In this document: in pieces, positions 33,078 to 41,903 of the stretch | Position numbering within the stretch: position 1 is the stretch's first letter | Layout of the letters: the number at the start of each line of letters is the position of its first letter | DNA from: Chloroherpetonaceae bacterium | Lineage (GTDB): Bacteria; Bacteroidota; Chlorobiia; Chlorobiales; Thermochlorobacteraceae | Reading direction: 5' to 3' | Length of the DNA: 49,038 nt | NCBI GenBank assembly: GCA_025055975.1 | Contig: JANWWM010000074.1 | Location: forward strand, 1-49,038 | Notes under the pieces: generated by a model | Told to the model about the DNA's origin: nothing | What the model saw: only the letters and a program-made list of their open reading frames with translations | Databases searched by the model: none | Position numbers and translations under genes: made by a program

Positions 33078-35654
33078 ATGCATCTTCTCAAAATTTTTTG
33101 GCAAGTCAATCTGCGGCACGCCGTTCAAGATTGGGGCAAGTTTCTTTCGTCGGTCTTCGCCGTCGCCGTTGGCGTGGCGGTTTTCTTGGCGATTCGACTC
33201 TCGAATCATTCCGCTTTCAAAGCCTTCGAAGCCACAATCGACAACGTCAATGGCAAAGCCAACGCGCAAATTCAATCCGCGAGCGGTTCGGAGTTTTCGC
33301 AGAGCGTTTATAGGCGCGTGTTGGAACTCAAAGAACGCTCGCGCGCCATTCAAGCGGCGACGCCCGTCACGGAACAACTCGCCGAAATTCAAGGCATTAA
33401 GGAAGCGCTCATCGTGTTGGGGATTGACGTGTTTTCCGACCAGAAGTTCCGCTCGTATCACGACGTTGAAGGCTTGGACGGCGAAACGCTCTTGCGCTTT
33501 CTGCTGCAACCAAACGCGATTCTTCTCTCCGAAGCCTTCGCCAAGCGCAACGGCGTCGCCAAGCATCAAACTCTCAAACTCGTCGCCAACGGCTTGGAGC
33601 GCGACTTGAAGGTCATCGGCATTTTCAAGACCGATTCGCCCGCCAACGAAGTCGCCAACTCCTTCGCCGCAATGGACATTGAGCAGATGCAACGCTTCTT
33701 CGGCAAAGAAGGCAAGCTTGACAAAATCGATCTCATCATCGAGGAATCGCGGCGCGAAGAAACGATGCGCTTTTTGGCGGAAGCGCTGCCGAAAGACGTG
33801 GAGGTCGTTTCGGCGAAAAATCGCGGCGCGCAAGTGGCGAAAATGATTTCCGCTTTCGACCTGAATCTTTCCGCGCTCGCCTTCATCAGTTTGCTCGTGG
33901 CGATGTTTCTCATCTACAACGCCATTATGACCAACGCGATTCGCCGTCGACGCGAGATTGGCATTTTGCGCGCATTGGGACTTTCGGCGAGCGAGATTTT
34001 TTTCCTCTTTCTCCTCGAAGCCTTCACGATTGGCGCGTTGGGGAGCGCGATTGGGCTTGGATTGGGAATCGCGCTGGCGAAACAAACGGTCGAGTCGGTG
34101 GCGCAAACGATTACGGCGCTTTATGTCTATGTCGCCGCAACGGATGTTCGGATCGAACCATCGCTTCTGTCGCTCGCCTTCGTCGTGGGCGTTTCCGCGT
34201 CGACGCTATCGGCGATTTATCCCGCCTTTGAGGTTTATCGCGTGCATCCGCGAGAGACGTTTCACGCGCAAACGTTCGAGCAGAGATTCAGTTTGAACGC
34301 GAAACGCATTTTCGCCGCAAGCCTTTCGCTTCTTGCGCTTGGGATTTTCTTCGCGCAATTGCCCGCGGTCAATGGCGCGCCGATTTTCGGCTACGCCTCG
34401 GCGATTTGCGTCATCGCGGGCTTCGCGTTTCTTTCGCCCCAAATCATCGTCTCGTTTCGAAACTTGTTTGAGAGGGTCGCTTGGCGTTTCTTCGGCGTGG
34501 AGGGAAAGTTGGCAAACGATTCGCTCGCCGAATCGCTCAATCGGACGGCGACGGCGGTCAGCGCGTTGATGGTGGCGATCGCGATGCTGATTGGCATCGG
34601 CGTGATGGTCGGAAGTTTTCGGCAGACCGTCGCGTATTGGATTGAGCAAACGCTGAAAGCCGACATTTTCATCGCGCCCGCCGAGCGTTTCGCCGTTGGC
34701 TCGAAGTTGCCCGTCGCCCGCGAGGTCTACGATTATCTCCGCTCGCTTCCCGAAGCGGAAAGCGTCGAGGGGTTCAGCTCGCGTCCCATTTCGTTTCGCG
34801 GCTCGACGACGATTCTCTGCGCTTCCGACATCGACGCGGTTTTGCGCTCGTCGTTTTTGCTTTTCAAAGAAGGCGAGTTCAAAAGCGCGATGCGCCGCTT
34901 GATTGAGGACGAAAGCGCCGTCGCCGTCACGGAAGTTTTCTCCAACAAGTTCGGCTTGAAAATGGGCGACCGCTTCTCTCTTCCAACGCCGAGCGGCGAA
35001 AAGACTTTCACGATCGCGGGCGTTTATTACGACTACGCTTCCGATCGCGGCTTGATTTTGACGCATCGCGCGCACTTCGAGAAAATTTGGAACGACGACA
35101 AGCTCAACAACCTCGCCGTTTTTCTCAAAGACAAGCGCGCCGCCGAACCGCTCGTGAAGCGTTTGCGCGAGAAGTTTCAAGGCGTTGCGAAAATCGTCGT
35201 CTACTCCAATCACGGCTTGCGTCAAAACGTGATGAGCATCTTCGACCAAACGTTTGCGATTACCTACGTTTTGCAATTCGTGGCGATGGCGGTGGCGGCG
35301 ATGGGCGTGGCGAGCGCGTTGATGGCAATTGCGTTTGAACGGCGGCGCGAAATCGGCGTGCTTCGAGCCGTTGGCGCAAGCGCCGAGCAAGTCCGCAACG
35401 TCACCTTGCTCGAAGCCTTCCTGATGGGCGTTATCGCCTCGATTCTCGGCGTCGCGTGCGGCGTTTGCCTCTCGTTGATTTTGATTTACGTCATCAATCT
35501 GCAATCGTTTGGTTGGACGATTCAAATTCATCTGCCTTACGCGACGATTGGCGGCGCCATCGCGCTCGTGGTTCTGACCGCGCTCGTTTCGGGTTGGATT
35601 CCCGCGCGCTACGCGATGCGTCTTGCGATCGCCGAGCAAGTGCGCTTCGAGTGA
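33078..35654 (+). CDS. Large FtsX-type ABC transporter permease
   Basis: An 858-residue inner-membrane protein built as two MacB/FtsX halves. The first half has a membrane helix at about 22-40, a periplasmic domain at 45-255 and an FtsX domain at about 260-395 (SLLVAMFLIYNAIMTNAIRRRREIGILRALG). Two central helices follow (410-455). The second half has a helix at 490-512, another periplasmic domain and a closing FtsX domain (about 735-850) with the parallel motif ERRREIGVLRAVGAS. Such permeases pair with LolD/MacB-type ATPases to move lipoproteins, lipids or peptides through the envelope by mechanotransmission. No ATPase gene is adjacent. A strong bidirectional terminator ends the unit. Confidence 0.9.
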   Translation: MHLLKIFWQVNLRHAVQDWGKFLSSVFAVAVGVAVFLAIRLSNHSAFKAFEATIDNVNGKANAQIQSASGSEFSQSVYRRVLELKERSRAIQAATPVTEQLAEIQGIKEALIVLGIDVFSDQKFRSYHDVEGLDGETLLRFLLQPNAILLSEAFAKRNGVAKHQTLKLVANGLERDLKVIGIFKTDSPANEVANSFAAMDIEQMQRFFGKEGKLDKIDLIIEESRREETMRFLAEALPKDVEVVSAKNRGAQVAKMISAFDLNLSALAFISLLVAMFLIYNAIMTNAIRRRREIGILRALGLSASEIFFLFLLEAFTIGALGSAIGLGLGIALAKQTVESVAQTITALYVYVAATDVRIEPSLLSLAFVVGVSASTLSAIYPAFEVYRVHPRETFHAQTFEQRFSLNAKRIFAASLSLLALGIFFAQLPAVNGAPIFGYASAICVIAGFAFLSPQIIVSFRNLFERVAWRFFGVEGKLANDSLAESLNRTATAVSALMVAIAMLIGIGVMVGSFRQTVAYWIEQTLKADIFIAPAERFAVGSKLPVAREVYDYLRSLPEAESVEGFSSRPISFRGSTTILCASDIDAVLRSSFLLFKEGEFKSAMRRLIEDESAVAVTEVFSNKFGLKMGDRFSLPTPSGEKTFTIAGVYYDYASDRGLILTHRAHFEKIWNDDKLNNLAVFLKDKRAAEPLVKRLREKFQGVAKIVVYSNHGLRQNVMSIFDQTFAITYVLQFVAMAVAAMGVASALMAIAFERRREIGVLRAVGASAEQVRNVTLLEAFLMGVIASILGVACGVCLSLILIYVINLQSFGWTIQIHLPYATIGGAIALVVLTALVSGWIPARYAMRLAIAEQVRFE

Positions 35655-35669
35655 AATTTGGTCGAAACG

Positions 35670-35697
35670 AAAAGGGCGAGATTGCTCCCGCCCTTTT
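35670..35697. terminator. Bidirectional intrinsic terminator
   Basis: AAAAGGGCG (35670-35678) and CGCCCTTTT (35689-35697) form a perfect 9-bp stem that carries its own T-run on either strand. It lies between the convergent permease and T9SS-cargo genes and should stop both transcripts. Confidence 0.85.
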
Positions 35698-35720
35698 GCG
35701 CCAATGCGACATTCCGCTTT

Positions 35721-37076
35721 TTACTTCGCCAGCATCATCTTGCGCGTCCGCACGAAGTTGCCCGCTTGCAAGCGATAGAGATACATTCCGCTCGCAAGAT
35801 TGCTCGCGTCGAAAGTTGCGATATGCGAACCCGCTTCTTGACGCGCCTTGACGAGCGTAGCAACCTCCTTTCCGAGCACGTCATAGACTTTGAGCGTCAC
35901 GTCGCTGGCGACGGGAAGTTGATACGCGATCGTCGTCGTCGGGTTAAAGGGATTCGGATAATTTTGCTCCAAGGCGAAGGCTTTGGGCAAGCCCGCGTCG
36001 ACTTCAATGACGTTCGAGTATTCAAATCGTCCGTCGAAATCCACTTGTTTCAAGCGATAGAAGACCTTGCCTGACGCGGCGCGGTCGATGAATGAGTAGG
36101 ATTGGGCTTCGGTGGTCGTGCCTCTGCCTCTGACGAAGCCGAGCACGTTCCAATCGCCGCCGTTTGCGCTCCTTCTTTGGACTTCGAAGCCCGCGTTGTT
36201 GAGTTCGGAAGCGGTCATCCAATTTAGGCGCACGCCTTCGCTCAAAACTTGCGCGTTGAACGACGTCAGTTCAACGGGCAACTGTCGCGGACTTGTGAGC
36301 GCGCCACCCGACGGCGTGGGATTTATCAGACCAGGGTTCTGACCCAAATTTCCAGTTGTCGTGATGCCAGGCACGGCTTCGTCGGACCAGAATGTCGGAT
36401 TGCCCGTGTTGCCAATCAACGCATAGAAACTCACCGTTTGCGAAGCATCAACGCCAGGAATTTGCGAGATTGGGATTCTTATTTCGAAGCCCTTGTTGTC
36501 CAAAGGACCCGTGCTTTCTTGATAGGCAAACGTTACCGTGTTGGCTTGCATAAAGTTTGGATTGTTCGAGCTTGGTCCCGTCGTCGACGTTCCCGTCATC
36601 GATGCCGAGCCAATGAACTGGTTGGTTACGACGCCTGTGGGGTTGTAGCGCGCTATGTCGCAGAAGATTGTCGTCCCCGATCGATTGAACCACATCACAT
36701 AGTCCGCTTCCAGCCCGAACAGCGTGAGGTTGTTGTTGCCCGAAGCCAAAACGCCGTTTGGCGGATGACCCGACGCAAGCAATGAACCTCCCACGTTTGA
36801 TAGTGGCGGGCGACCGCTGTAGCCGCTAAATCCCATAAAAACCGCAATCCCATTGCCAGCGTCAAGAGCGCACTGAATCGCAAGGTAAAGCGTGTCGCCG
36901 CTGGCGCGATACCAAATCGCGTAAACATTGTTTGTTGCGCCGAAGCCATTGTTGGCATTCGTCGTGCCGATGCGCTCATACCACGTGTTTTCGATAATGC
37001 CATTGATGGCTTGACCCCACGCGGTCGAGCAGACTAATGTTGCAGCAGCGAGGAGAGAAAGTAGGCGGTTCCGCAT
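35721..37076 (-). CDS. Secreted protein with type IX secretion (Por) sorting domain
   Basis: A 451-residue exported protein. The signal peptide is [21 protein letters not shown]. The body (23-260) is a Gly/Asn/Thr-rich beta domain with [15 protein letters not shown], as in carbohydrate-binding DOMON-like or fusion domains, identity not certain. [21 protein letters not shown] (266-286) begins a fibronectin-like linker common in these proteins. The C-terminal sorting domain starts at [16 protein letters not shown] (368 on) and ends with [12 protein letters not shown]...RKMMLAK. It is expected to be secreted by the type IX system and anchored or released at the surface. It has an exact -7 promoter box upstream and a terminator downstream, so it is monocistronic. 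Confidence 0.9.
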   Translation of the reverse strand: MRNRLLSLLAAATLVCSTAWGQAINGIIENTWYERIGTTNANNGFGATNNVYAIWYRASGDTLYLAIQCALDAGNGIAVFMGFSGYSGRPPLSNVGGSLLASGHPPNGVLASGNNNLTLFGLEADYVMWFNRSGTTIFCDIARYNPTGVVTNQFIGSASMTGTSTTGPSSNNPNFMQANTVTFAYQESTGPLDNKGFEIRIPISQIPGVDASQTVSFYALIGNTGNPTFWSDEAVPGITTTGNLGQNPGLINPTPSGGALTSPRQLPVELTSFNAQVLSEGVRLNWMTASELNNAGFEVQRRSANGGDWNVLGFVRGRGTTTEAQSYSFIDRAASGKVFYRLKQVDFDGRFEYSNVIEVDAGLPKAFALEQNYPNPFNPTTTIAYQLPVASDVTLKVYDVLGKEVATLVKARQEAGSHIATFDASNLASGMYLYRLQAGNFVRTRKMMLAK

Positions 37077-37121
37077 AGTTTGGTTGGTTTTAGGTTATGA
37101 AACTATGAAACGGGCAGCGCG

Positions 37122-37152
37122 CAAAGATAAACGCTTTCGTTTGAACGGCGAA
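37122..37152 (-). promoter_or_regulatory. Bacteroidota-type promoter for the T9SS cargo gene
   Basis: Minus strand TTCG (37152-37149), 19-nt spacer, TATCTTTG (37129-37122), followed by GCGCGC. The -7 box is exact, the -33 box has one mismatch to TTTG. The leader to the ATG at 37076 is about 40 nt. Confidence 0.6.
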
Positions 37153-37300
37153 ATCCGCTTTGGCAGAAATTTCGGCTCATGGAGTTCCTGCCGCCCTCGC
37201 TGGCGAACGGTCCGTCGCATCTTCTTTCGTCTCGCGTCGTTTAAGGTTTGAGATTTTCTCTTATTTTGGGAAATCTTTTTTTCACGTCAAACGCATCGGA

Positions 37301-38098
37301 ATGCGAACAGCGTCCTTGTCTTTTCTGCTCTTTCTTGCCGCTTCGGCTTTCGCGCAGTCGAGCGTCGATGGTTTCGAGTATCGCGTCGTTCCTAACAACG
37401 CTTACGCGGTCGGCGAGCGTCTCAAATACGGCATCAAATACGCGGGCGTGAAGGCGGTCAATACCGAAATCGCCGTCGTCAAAGACACCGTCGTGCGCGG
37501 ACGCGAGTGCTACAAAATCGAATACAAAGCTCGAACCGTCCCCGTCTTCGACAACTTCTATCGCGTCGATGATCGCTACGAGACGTTCATCGACAAGCAA
37601 GGTCAATTTCCGCACAGTTTCAAGCAACAAATCCGCGAAGGCAAGTTCGCGCACGACGAATGGATGGAGTTTTTCCACGACAAAGGATTGGCGAAATCTC
37701 TTCTTCACGGCAGAGAGTTTCCGATGGAGCCTTACGCGCAAGACATTCTCTCCGCTTACTTCTACGTGCGCACGATGGATTTGCGCTCGATGAAAGATGG
37801 CTCCATCATTGAGCTTAAAAACGTGAGCGACAAGGAGGTGATTCCGCTCAAAATCAAAATTCGCAACCGCGATTTGATTGAAACCGATCTGGGCGTGTTT
37901 CGCGCCATCGTCGTCGAGCCAATCGTGCAAGGCGTGGGCTTGTTCAAAAGCGACGGTCAAATTTTGATTTGGATGACGGACGACGAAAACAAAATTCCGC
38001 TTCGCATCAAAATCAAGGTCGTCGTTGGCTCGCTGATGGCGGAAATCGAGTCGATGGAAGGCTTGCGCAATCCGCTGAAATCAAAAATGCAGGAATAG
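37301..38098 (+). CDS. DUF3108 periplasmic protein
   Basis: A 265-residue exported protein. The ATG at 37301 opens the signal peptide MRTASLSFLLFLAASAFAQ; the frame upstream of it is not coding. The mature part is the beta-rich DUF3108 fold: YAVGERLKYGIKYAGVKAVNTEIAVV near the N-terminus, YRVDDRYETFID, then FRAIVVEPIVQGVGLFKSDGQILIWMTDDENKIPLRIKIKVVVGSLMAEI at the end, typical of the family. DUF3108 proteins are periplasmic and of unknown role, often close to lipoprotein or outer-membrane genes. First of four co-directional envelope genes. A TATTTTGG box at 37262-37269 may be the promoter. Confidence 0.9.
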   Translation: MRTASLSFLLFLAASAFAQSSVDGFEYRVVPNNAYAVGERLKYGIKYAGVKAVNTEIAVVKDTVVRGRECYKIEYKARTVPVFDNFYRVDDRYETFIDKQGQFPHSFKQQIREGKFAHDEWMEFFHDKGLAKSLLHGREFPMEPYAQDILSAYFYVRTMDLRSMKDGSIIELKNVSDKEVIPLKIKIRNRDLIETDLGVFRAIVVEPIVQGVGLFKSDGQILIWMTDDENKIPLRIKIKVVVGSLMAEIESMEGLRNPLKSKMQE

Positions 38099-38143
38099 CG
38101 TTAAACTTCCGCGATTCCGAAACAACTCAAACCTTGATTGGCT

Positions 38144-38920
38144 ATGCGCGCAAAACTTCTCGTTGGCTTGCTATCGCTGGCGTTTCTCGCCTCTTGCGGC
38201 GACGCGGCGAAACCTTCCGAAGACGCTTCCATCAAGTTTCCGACCTCTTCGACCTTCACGCTTCGCTACGCGGATTTTTTGGACACGACGGGCACGGGGC
38301 GCAATTACGATTCCATCGGCGTTGTCGAGGAACGCATCGTCGGTTCGCGTCAAGTCGCGGGCAGAACGGCGTTCCTGCACGAAAATCGTCTCGTTGCGAG
38401 CGGCGGCACGTCCATCGACACCACGCTTCATGCCTACGAGAACGGCAACCGAGACCAGTGGATTTACCTCGCGGGGATTGAAGACCTCGTCGGCAATTTG
38501 GGCAACTTCAACTTGCAAGGGTTTTCGCCGGGCTGGTATCCGTATTTGAAAACGTCGGCGGAAATCGGACGCAACTATGCAATTCTCGCGCCGACGCAAC
38601 TGACGCTTCGTTTGACCGACACGCTCGTCATCAACGCGACGGTTCGCGCCGTCGGCAACGTGCGCGGCAAAGAGACCATCACGGTTCAAGGCAGGCGATA
38701 CGAGACGACGAAACTCGTTCTCACTTTTTCGCTTTCGGCGCGACTTGGCGGCATTGCCTTGCCCGACGCGGAGATTCTTCAACACGTTTGGTGCGCCAAC
38801 AACATTGGCGTCGTCAAGTTCGAAACGACGTCGGCGACGATTGGCATTCCGCCGTTCTTTGCGTTCAGAACGCCAAACTCGAAACAAGAGCTCATCAACG
38901 TCGTCGGAACGCCCAACTAG
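38144..38920 (+). CDS. Hypothetical lipoprotein
   Basis: A 258-residue protein with a clear lipoprotein signal (MRAKLLVGLLSLAFLASC, Cys18). The mature part is beta-rich and Thr-rich with no recognised domain. The start is the ATG at 38144; a TTG two codons upstream exists. It lies 45 nt after the DUF3108 gene and 11 nt before the AsnB-like gene in the same direction, so it is probably part of one transcript. Role unknown; the context says envelope. Confidence 0.75.
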   Translation: MRAKLLVGLLSLAFLASCGDAAKPSEDASIKFPTSSTFTLRYADFLDTTGTGRNYDSIGVVEERIVGSRQVAGRTAFLHENRLVASGGTSIDTTLHAYENGNRDQWIYLAGIEDLVGNLGNFNLQGFSPGWYPYLKTSAEIGRNYAILAPTQLTLRLTDTLVINATVRAVGNVRGKETITVQGRRYETTKLVLTFSLSARLGGIALPDAEILQHVWCANNIGVVKFETTSATIGIPPFFAFRTPNSKQELINVVGTPN

Positions 38921-38931
38921 ATTCTGCGCAG

Positions 38932-40197
38932 ATGAAAATCCTCGCGTCGCTTCTCGTTGCGCTCGTTTTCAGCGCGTCGGTTTCGGCGCAGAAAATTTTG
39001 ATTCCGATGGACAAAGCGCAAACCGACCACCTCAAAGCCTACGGCGTGGCGTATTGGTGCTTGGAACGCGACGTGTCGGTCGAGTGGCTCTTGAATTATC
39101 GCGGCGGCTCGTTTATGACGGACGCGCTTCCCGCCATCAAAGACGAACTCGCCTTGCGCGGCGTGGCGTTTGAGGAAATCTCGCTCGCCAAAGCGGAGCA
39201 GATTCTCGCCGAAGTTCGCAGCGAGGAAACGAATATGGACGCGCTGCGGCTCGATAAAGCCCCGAAAATCGTCGTCTACGTGCCGCCCACCAACTTGCCT
39301 TGGGACGATGCCGTAACGCTCGTGCTCACCTACGCCGAAATTCCTTACGACAAGGTTTGGGACGAAGAAGTCTTGAAAGGCAAACTCAAAGACTACGATT
39401 GGCTTCATGTGCATCACGAAGATTTCACGGGGCAGTATGGCAAGTTCTACGCGCAGTTTCGCAACGCGCCGTGGTATATCAAGCAGGTGCGCGACGCGGA
39501 ACAGATGGCGCGACGCTTGGGTTTCGGCAAAGTGAGCGAGCAAAAGAAAGCCGTCGCCCGAAAAATCCGCGATTTCGTGGGCGAAGGCGGGTTTATGTTC
39601 GCCATGTGCTCCGCGCCCGATAGTTACGACATCGCCCTCGCCGCCGAAGGCATCGACATCGTGCCCAAAGAATTTGACGGCGACGGCATTACGCCCGACG
39701 CGCAAGCCAAACTCGATTTCTCCAAAACTTTCGCCTTCGAAAATTTCGTCCTGAACTTCAATCCCTACGAGTATTCCAAATCCAACATCGACATCAACCC
39801 AATGATGACAGGCAGTTCGACGGGGCAAGAAAACGATTACTTTACGCTTTTTGAGTTCAGCGCCAAATACGACCCCGTGCCTTCTATGCTGACGCAAAAT
39901 CACACGTTCATCATCAAAGGGTTTTATGGGCAAACCACATCGTTCCGCAAAAGCCTCATCAAACCGAGCGTCGTGATTATGGGCGAAAAGAAAAACTCGG
40001 AGGAAGTCCGCTACATTCACGGCAACTACGGACGCGGGCAGTTTTGCTTCTACGGCGGACACGATCCCGAAGACTATCAGCACCATGTTGGCGATCCGCC
40101 CACCGACTTAAAACTCCACAAAAACTCCCCAGGCTACCGCTTGATTTTGAACAATGTGCTTTTCCCCGCCGCCCAAAAGAAAAAGCAGAAGACATAA
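38932..40197 (+). CDS. Exported 'asparagine synthetase B-like' protein of unknown function
   Basis: A 421-residue protein with a signal peptide (MKILASLLVALVFSASVSAQ). The mature sequence KILIPMDKAQTDHLKAYGVAYWCL, WLLNYRGGSFM, YDWLHVHHEDFTGQYGKFY and YIHGNYGRGQFCFYGGHDPEDYQH belongs to a strongly conserved Bacteroidota family. Databases label it 'asparagine synthetase B', but no AsnB glutaminase Cys2 or synthetase ATP loop is present. EGGFMFAMCSAPDSYDIAL recalls class I glutamine-amidotransferase-like folds with a nucleophile elbow-like Cys. The tail NNVLFPAAQKKKQKT is itself conserved as I recall the family. An envelope location is inferred from the signal peptide. Neighbours are envelope genes. 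Confidence 0.85.
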   Translation: MKILASLLVALVFSASVSAQKILIPMDKAQTDHLKAYGVAYWCLERDVSVEWLLNYRGGSFMTDALPAIKDELALRGVAFEEISLAKAEQILAEVRSEETNMDALRLDKAPKIVVYVPPTNLPWDDAVTLVLTYAEIPYDKVWDEEVLKGKLKDYDWLHVHHEDFTGQYGKFYAQFRNAPWYIKQVRDAEQMARRLGFGKVSEQKKAVARKIRDFVGEGGFMFAMCSAPDSYDIALAAEGIDIVPKEFDGDGITPDAQAKLDFSKTFAFENFVLNFNPYEYSKSNIDINPMMTGSSTGQENDYFTLFEFSAKYDPVPSMLTQNHTFIIKGFYGQTTSFRKSLIKPSVVIMGEKKNSEEVRYIHGNYGRGQFCFYGGHDPEDYQHHVGDPPTDLKLHKNSPGYRLILNNVLFPAAQKKKQKT

Positions 40198-40240
40198 CGT
40201 TTGACCGCTGAGGCGAAGACGCAATCCGCGCGCTCTCGTG

Positions 40241-40266
40241 GATTCCTCGCTTCGCTTGGAATGACG
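40241..40266 (+). repeat. Interspersed 'SERSEE'-type repeat, copy E1
   Basis: GGATTCCTCGCTTCGCTTGG followed by AATGAC; one base from copy C in the core. Confidence 0.7.
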
Positions 40267-40292
40267 AGGATTGCGGAAAACTCGCGCCAATC

Positions 40293-40326
40293 ACTCTGAA
40301 CGAAGCGAAAACGGGGCAAAAATCCA
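40293..40326 (-). repeat. Interspersed 'SERSEE'-type repeat, copy E2 (inverted)
   Basis: CACTCTGAACGAAGCGAAAA then CGGGGC and ATCC. Reverse orientation, the same variant (with a GGGGC insert) as copy B2. Confidence 0.65.
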
Positions 40327-40338
40327 AGCTCGCCGATG

Positions 40339-40364
40339 TCATTGTGAACGGAGCAAAGAATCCA
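40339..40364 (-). repeat. Interspersed 'SERSEE'-type repeat, copy E3 (inverted)
   Basis: GTCATTGTGAACGGAGCAAA followed by GAATCC; reverse orientation, no GGGGC insert. Confidence 0.65.
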
Positions 40365-40397
40365 TCTGCTTGAAGCAAGCGTCTCTCGTTTAGCGTT

Positions 40398-40428
40398 TTT
40401 TCCGCGCCTCGTTTTTGGGTTAACTTTG
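40398..40428 (+). promoter_or_regulatory. Bacteroidota-type promoter for the beta-barrel gene
   Basis: TTTT (40398-40401), 19-nt spacer, TAACTTTG (40421-40428), followed by GCGCC. Exact -7 box, one mismatch in -33. The leader to the ATG at 40459 is about 25 nt. Confidence 0.65.
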
Positions 40429-40458
40429 CGCCAAAACATCACAGCGAGACGCAACCTT

Positions 40459-41832
40459 ATGAAACGCATTTTTCTTTTCTTCTTCGTTCTCTCCTTCCCT
40501 GCAACGCTTTTGTCGCAAGCAGGCTCGATCAGCGACGCTTACCTTTTGTATCAAGGCGACCAACGCGAAACGCGCGGCGGCGGCGGCTTGGGCATCACCA
40601 CCTTTGGCGGCGACGTGTTCTACGCGCTGAACTTCTCGCCCGACCTTGCCTTTGGCAACGTTGGCATTGGTCTCGATGTCAATCTTCGCATCAGCCAAAG
40701 CGGGCAACTTCGCCAAGAAGACTGGAACGACGGCGTTTCGTCTTACTTGCGCCTCATTCGATACGTGCGATATGGCAACAAGCGCGATAGCCTTTATGTC
40801 CGCGTTGGGCAACTGGACTTTGCGCGGCTTGGACACGGCTCAATCGTGAATCTTTATCGCAACAACGGGAGTTACGACGCGCGGCGCGTCGGCGTGGAGT
40901 TCGATATGGATTTCGGCAACTACGGCTTCGAGTCGTTGATTAGCGACCTTTCCACGTTCAACATCGTTGGAGTTCGCGCTTATAGCCGTCCGCTTTTTTC
41001 GCAACAGATTCCCGTGCTTTCCAACCTAACCATCGGCGCGACCTACGTGGCGGATTTCAGTTCTCGCGCCAACGTTACGCGAGGCGGCGGACCGACGACT
41101 TTGGCGAACCGACGCGAAGCCTTCGTGGATTCTTTGGCGATTCGTCGCGGAAATCTGACGGTCATCGGCTTCGATATGGGCTTGCCTATTCTTCGCTTGC
41201 CCGTCTTTGAAATGGACGCTTATCTCGATGTTGCGAAAATCATCGGTTATGGGTCGGGGCTTGCGCTTGGCGTTACGGGCGTGGTTCCAAACGTGCTCGG
41301 CGCGGTTACGCTCTCTTCGCGCTTGGAGCATCGCGTCGTTGGCGACCAGTTTCAATTCGCCTACTTCGATGCGATTTACGAGCAAGATCGCTTCTTGAAT
41401 TTTGGCAACGGGCTTGTCATCACGCGCGCCAACGAACTTGCCAATTTCAGCGCGCCTGGTCCTGGAATTTACGGCGACTTGGGCGGCTCGATTTTGGGCA
41501 AGGTTCGATTGTTCGGCAGTTACCAACGCCTTTATCGCACGCCGCGCGGCGGACAGTTGCACTTGGGCGCAAGGCTCGTCGACGCGATTCCTTCCGTGCT
41601 CTTCCGCGCCGATTACTACAAGCGCGACATCGGCTTCGAGACCGAACTCTTCACGCTCGACGACCGCAGTTTGTCCATCGTTGAACTCGGCTACTATCCG
41701 TATCCGTATTTGCTCGTGTCCGTGCTGTATCAATGGACATACTTGGCGGTGCGCGACGACGACGGCGACATTTTGCGTTACGCCCCCGTCCGCCGCATCG
41801 AGCCGCGCGTTTCGTTTCAGTTCAACTTTTGA
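40459..41832 (+). CDS. Outer-membrane beta-barrel protein
   Basis: A 457-residue exported protein. The ATG at 40459 starts the signal peptide MKRIFLFFFVLSFPATLLSQ; the upstream TTG at 40426 lies in the promoter and is excluded. The mature part is a long series of amphipathic strands (for example RLIRYVRYGNKRDSLYVRVGQLDF, VRLFGSYQRL, YPYLLVSVLYQW) ending in SFQFNF with the terminal Phe of outer-membrane proteins. Pattern and length (about 14-16 strands) are those of porin-like proteins. It has its own promoter and follows the AsnB-like gene. Substrate unknown. Confidence 0.82.
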   Translation: MKRIFLFFFVLSFPATLLSQAGSISDAYLLYQGDQRETRGGGGLGITTFGGDVFYALNFSPDLAFGNVGIGLDVNLRISQSGQLRQEDWNDGVSSYLRLIRYVRYGNKRDSLYVRVGQLDFARLGHGSIVNLYRNNGSYDARRVGVEFDMDFGNYGFESLISDLSTFNIVGVRAYSRPLFSQQIPVLSNLTIGATYVADFSSRANVTRGGGPTTLANRREAFVDSLAIRRGNLTVIGFDMGLPILRLPVFEMDAYLDVAKIIGYGSGLALGVTGVVPNVLGAVTLSSRLEHRVVGDQFQFAYFDAIYEQDRFLNFGNGLVITRANELANFSAPGPGIYGDLGGSILGKVRLFGSYQRLYRTPRGGQLHLGARLVDAIPSVLFRADYYKRDIGFETELFTLDDRSLSIVELGYYPYPYLLVSVLYQWTYLAVRDDDGDILRYAPVRRIEPRVSFQFNF

Positions 41833-41903
41833 GGGTTTCTCATTCGCGCAAAAATCTCGCGTTCAGCGTATCTTTCCGCGCAATCAAAACGAGATTTTTC
41901 ACG

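Larger units (their letters stand above)
40198..40458. other. Intergenic region with three repeat copies and a promoter
   Basis: Between the AsnB-like and beta-barrel genes (261 nt). It holds repeat copies E1-E3 (40241-40266, 40293-40326, 40339-40364) and, near its end, the beta-barrel promoter. No coding frame is convincing. Confidence 0.55.

Noticed and set aside
40134..40469. A 111-codon minus-strand open frame over the beta-barrel leader
   Set aside because: Repeat-derived and antisense to a promoter and two genes.
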